From: Acidobacteriota bacterium
GTDB taxonomy: Bacteria > Acidobacteriota > Terriglobia > UBA7540
DNA: 12,778 nt
Direction of reading: 5' to 3'
Assembly: GCA_003224635.1 (NCBI GenBank)
Contig: QHZK01000201.1
Span: 1-12,778 of the forward strand
Shown here piece by piece: positions 11,780-12,778 of this stretch. Position numbers and translations under genes: made by a program. Numbering within the stretch: the first letter of the stretch is position 1; the number at the start of each line of letters is the position of its first letter. The notes beneath the pieces are model-generated. The model did no database searches, was not told where the DNA came from, and was given only the letters and a program-made list of their open reading frames with translations.

Positions 11780-12778
11780 TCAAAAATCAAACCTGGCGCC
11801 GAACTGCACCGCGAACGGTGTGCTTCCAGGCGCGATCTGATCGAATTTTCGGTAGAACGTGCCGGTGGGGGAGACGTCTCCCGGTTTGGGAAACCTCGTC
11901 AACTGGTCTGCCACGTAGCCGTTGACGTCCGGGTTCGAAAACAAATTTGCGGTATTGAAGAGGTTGAAGAAGTCGGCCAGAAGCTCGACGCGGTAGCGCT
12001 CGTTGAACCTGAAAATCTTGTTGACGCGGAAATCGGTCTGGAAGAAGCCGGGCTGGCGGGCCGGGTAGCGGGGCAGGAGGAACGACTTGCCGTTCTCCGT
12101 TACAATCGGACGGTCGTTGTTGGCAAACTGGTTGATCACCGCGTCGTTGTTGGCGTCGACGGCGTCATAAGCCGGGTACGCGTATCCCGTGTGCGCCGTC
12201 ACCAGGCCGCTCAGCGCGAAGCCGCTGGGGAGACCAACCACTCCCGCCGCCTTGAACTGGTTCCGCACGTCCAGCGCATTGCGGCCGTAGTCGAGGCCGA
12301 TCCGGAAGGGGTCCTGCGGCCCGAAGAAGGTGTCCGTGTCGCGCTCGCTTGAAGCGTTGTCCTTGTTGCTCGCCAGGGTGTAGTTGCCGAAGAACTGGTA
12401 ACGCTTGGCAAGTCTCCTTTGAACCCCGATGCCTCGTGGTAATTGCCGCGGCTGAAGCTTGCAGTCTCATAGTTACCGAAGAAGGAAATCGTCGGATCGA
12501 CCGGCGTAAACGGGACCAGGATGGCGCGGCCAAATTGGTCGTAATGGTCCACCACGACGTTGCGCGACCAAAAGGTGGTGGAGAATCCTCCTGTACGCAA
12601 GCGGCTGGAATGCACGTACACATAATTCGCCGATAAGGTCCAATCATTCCCCAGCCGGTGCTCGACTCCGGCAGTCAGGTTCGAGACGCGCGGGTTCTTG
12701 AAGTCCGGGTCCACGTAGATGACAGACGGACAGCCGATGGCGACCGCCGTGTAGCTACACAACTGGTCCACCGAGATG
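11780..12778 (-). pseudogene. TonB-dependent receptor / Oar-like outer-membrane barrel, C-terminal part, frameshifted
   Basis: The gene runs leftward from beyond the window end. The first part (12778 to about 12433) reads barrel strands such as Asn-Leu-Thr-Ala-Gly-Val-Glu-His-Arg-Leu and Trp-Thr-Leu-Ser-Ala-Asn-Tyr-Val-Tyr. The second part (about 12431 to 11780, another frame) continues with Gly-Ile-Gly-Val-Gln-Arg-Arg-Leu-Ala-Lys-Arg-Tyr-Gln-Phe-Phe-Gly-Asn-Tyr, then Val-Glu-Leu-Leu-Ala-Asp-Phe-Phe-Asn-Leu-Phe-Asn, and ends in Phe-Asp-Phe. A C-terminal aromatic residue is the usual assembly signal for BAM-inserted barrels. The two frames join if one G is restored in GAGGC (12431-12435). Without it the first frame stops at 12211. 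Such receptors take up siderophores, sugars or peptides; the plug and TonB box lie outside the window, so the substrate is unknown. The break may be a real mutation or a sequencing error. Confidence 0.85.

Overview
The window is a GC-rich bacterial chromosome segment and most likely comes from an Acidobacteriota genome. This is an inference from gene content: a PurL with a fused PurS-like N-terminus beside PurQ, a Tat-exported Gfo/Idh/MocA oxidoreductase, a NarL-type regulator followed by an exported TPR protein, an Oar/TonB-type receptor ending in an aromatic residue, and degenerate heptamer repeats. Nothing in the window names a species.

Layout. Bases 1-303 hold the C-terminus of a GT2 glycosyltransferase of the WaaE-like lipopolysaccharide type. 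Its last codons run into an AT-rich, nested inverted-repeat island (about 284-492). A GT4 glycosyltransferase (514-1629), a short perfect palindrome (1642-1660) and a prepilin peptidase (1675-2511) follow on the + strand. Two bases beyond, convergent on the - strand, lies an HD-GYP c-di-GMP phosphodiesterase-type regulator whose receiver domain lacks the phosphoacceptor Asp (2514-3710). Upstream of it on the same strand is purL-purQ (7551 down to 3911), joined by a 4-base ATGA overlap, for the fourth step of purine synthesis. A 297-base divergent intergenic region separates purL from a Tat-signal Gfo/Idh/MocA oxidoreductase (7849-9186).

Bases 9187-9706 are mostly non-coding but carry the decayed C-terminus of a NarL-family sensor histidine kinase. 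Its stop codon overlaps the start of an intact NarL-type response regulator (9708-10361). That gene overlaps an exported TPR-repeat protein (10330-11754). The window closes with the C-terminal barrel of a TonB-dependent/Oar-like receptor on the - strand (11780 to beyond the end), broken by a one-base frameshift near 12432.

No rRNA, tRNA, CRISPR array, transposase or phage gene was seen. Most genes are housekeeping or common envelope and regulatory genes, and I do not see a convincing new multi-gene system. The most unusual structures are the nested heptamer inverted repeat at 284-492, the degenerate receiver fused to an active-looking HD-GYP domain, and the histidine-kinase remnant overlapping an orphaned response regulator.
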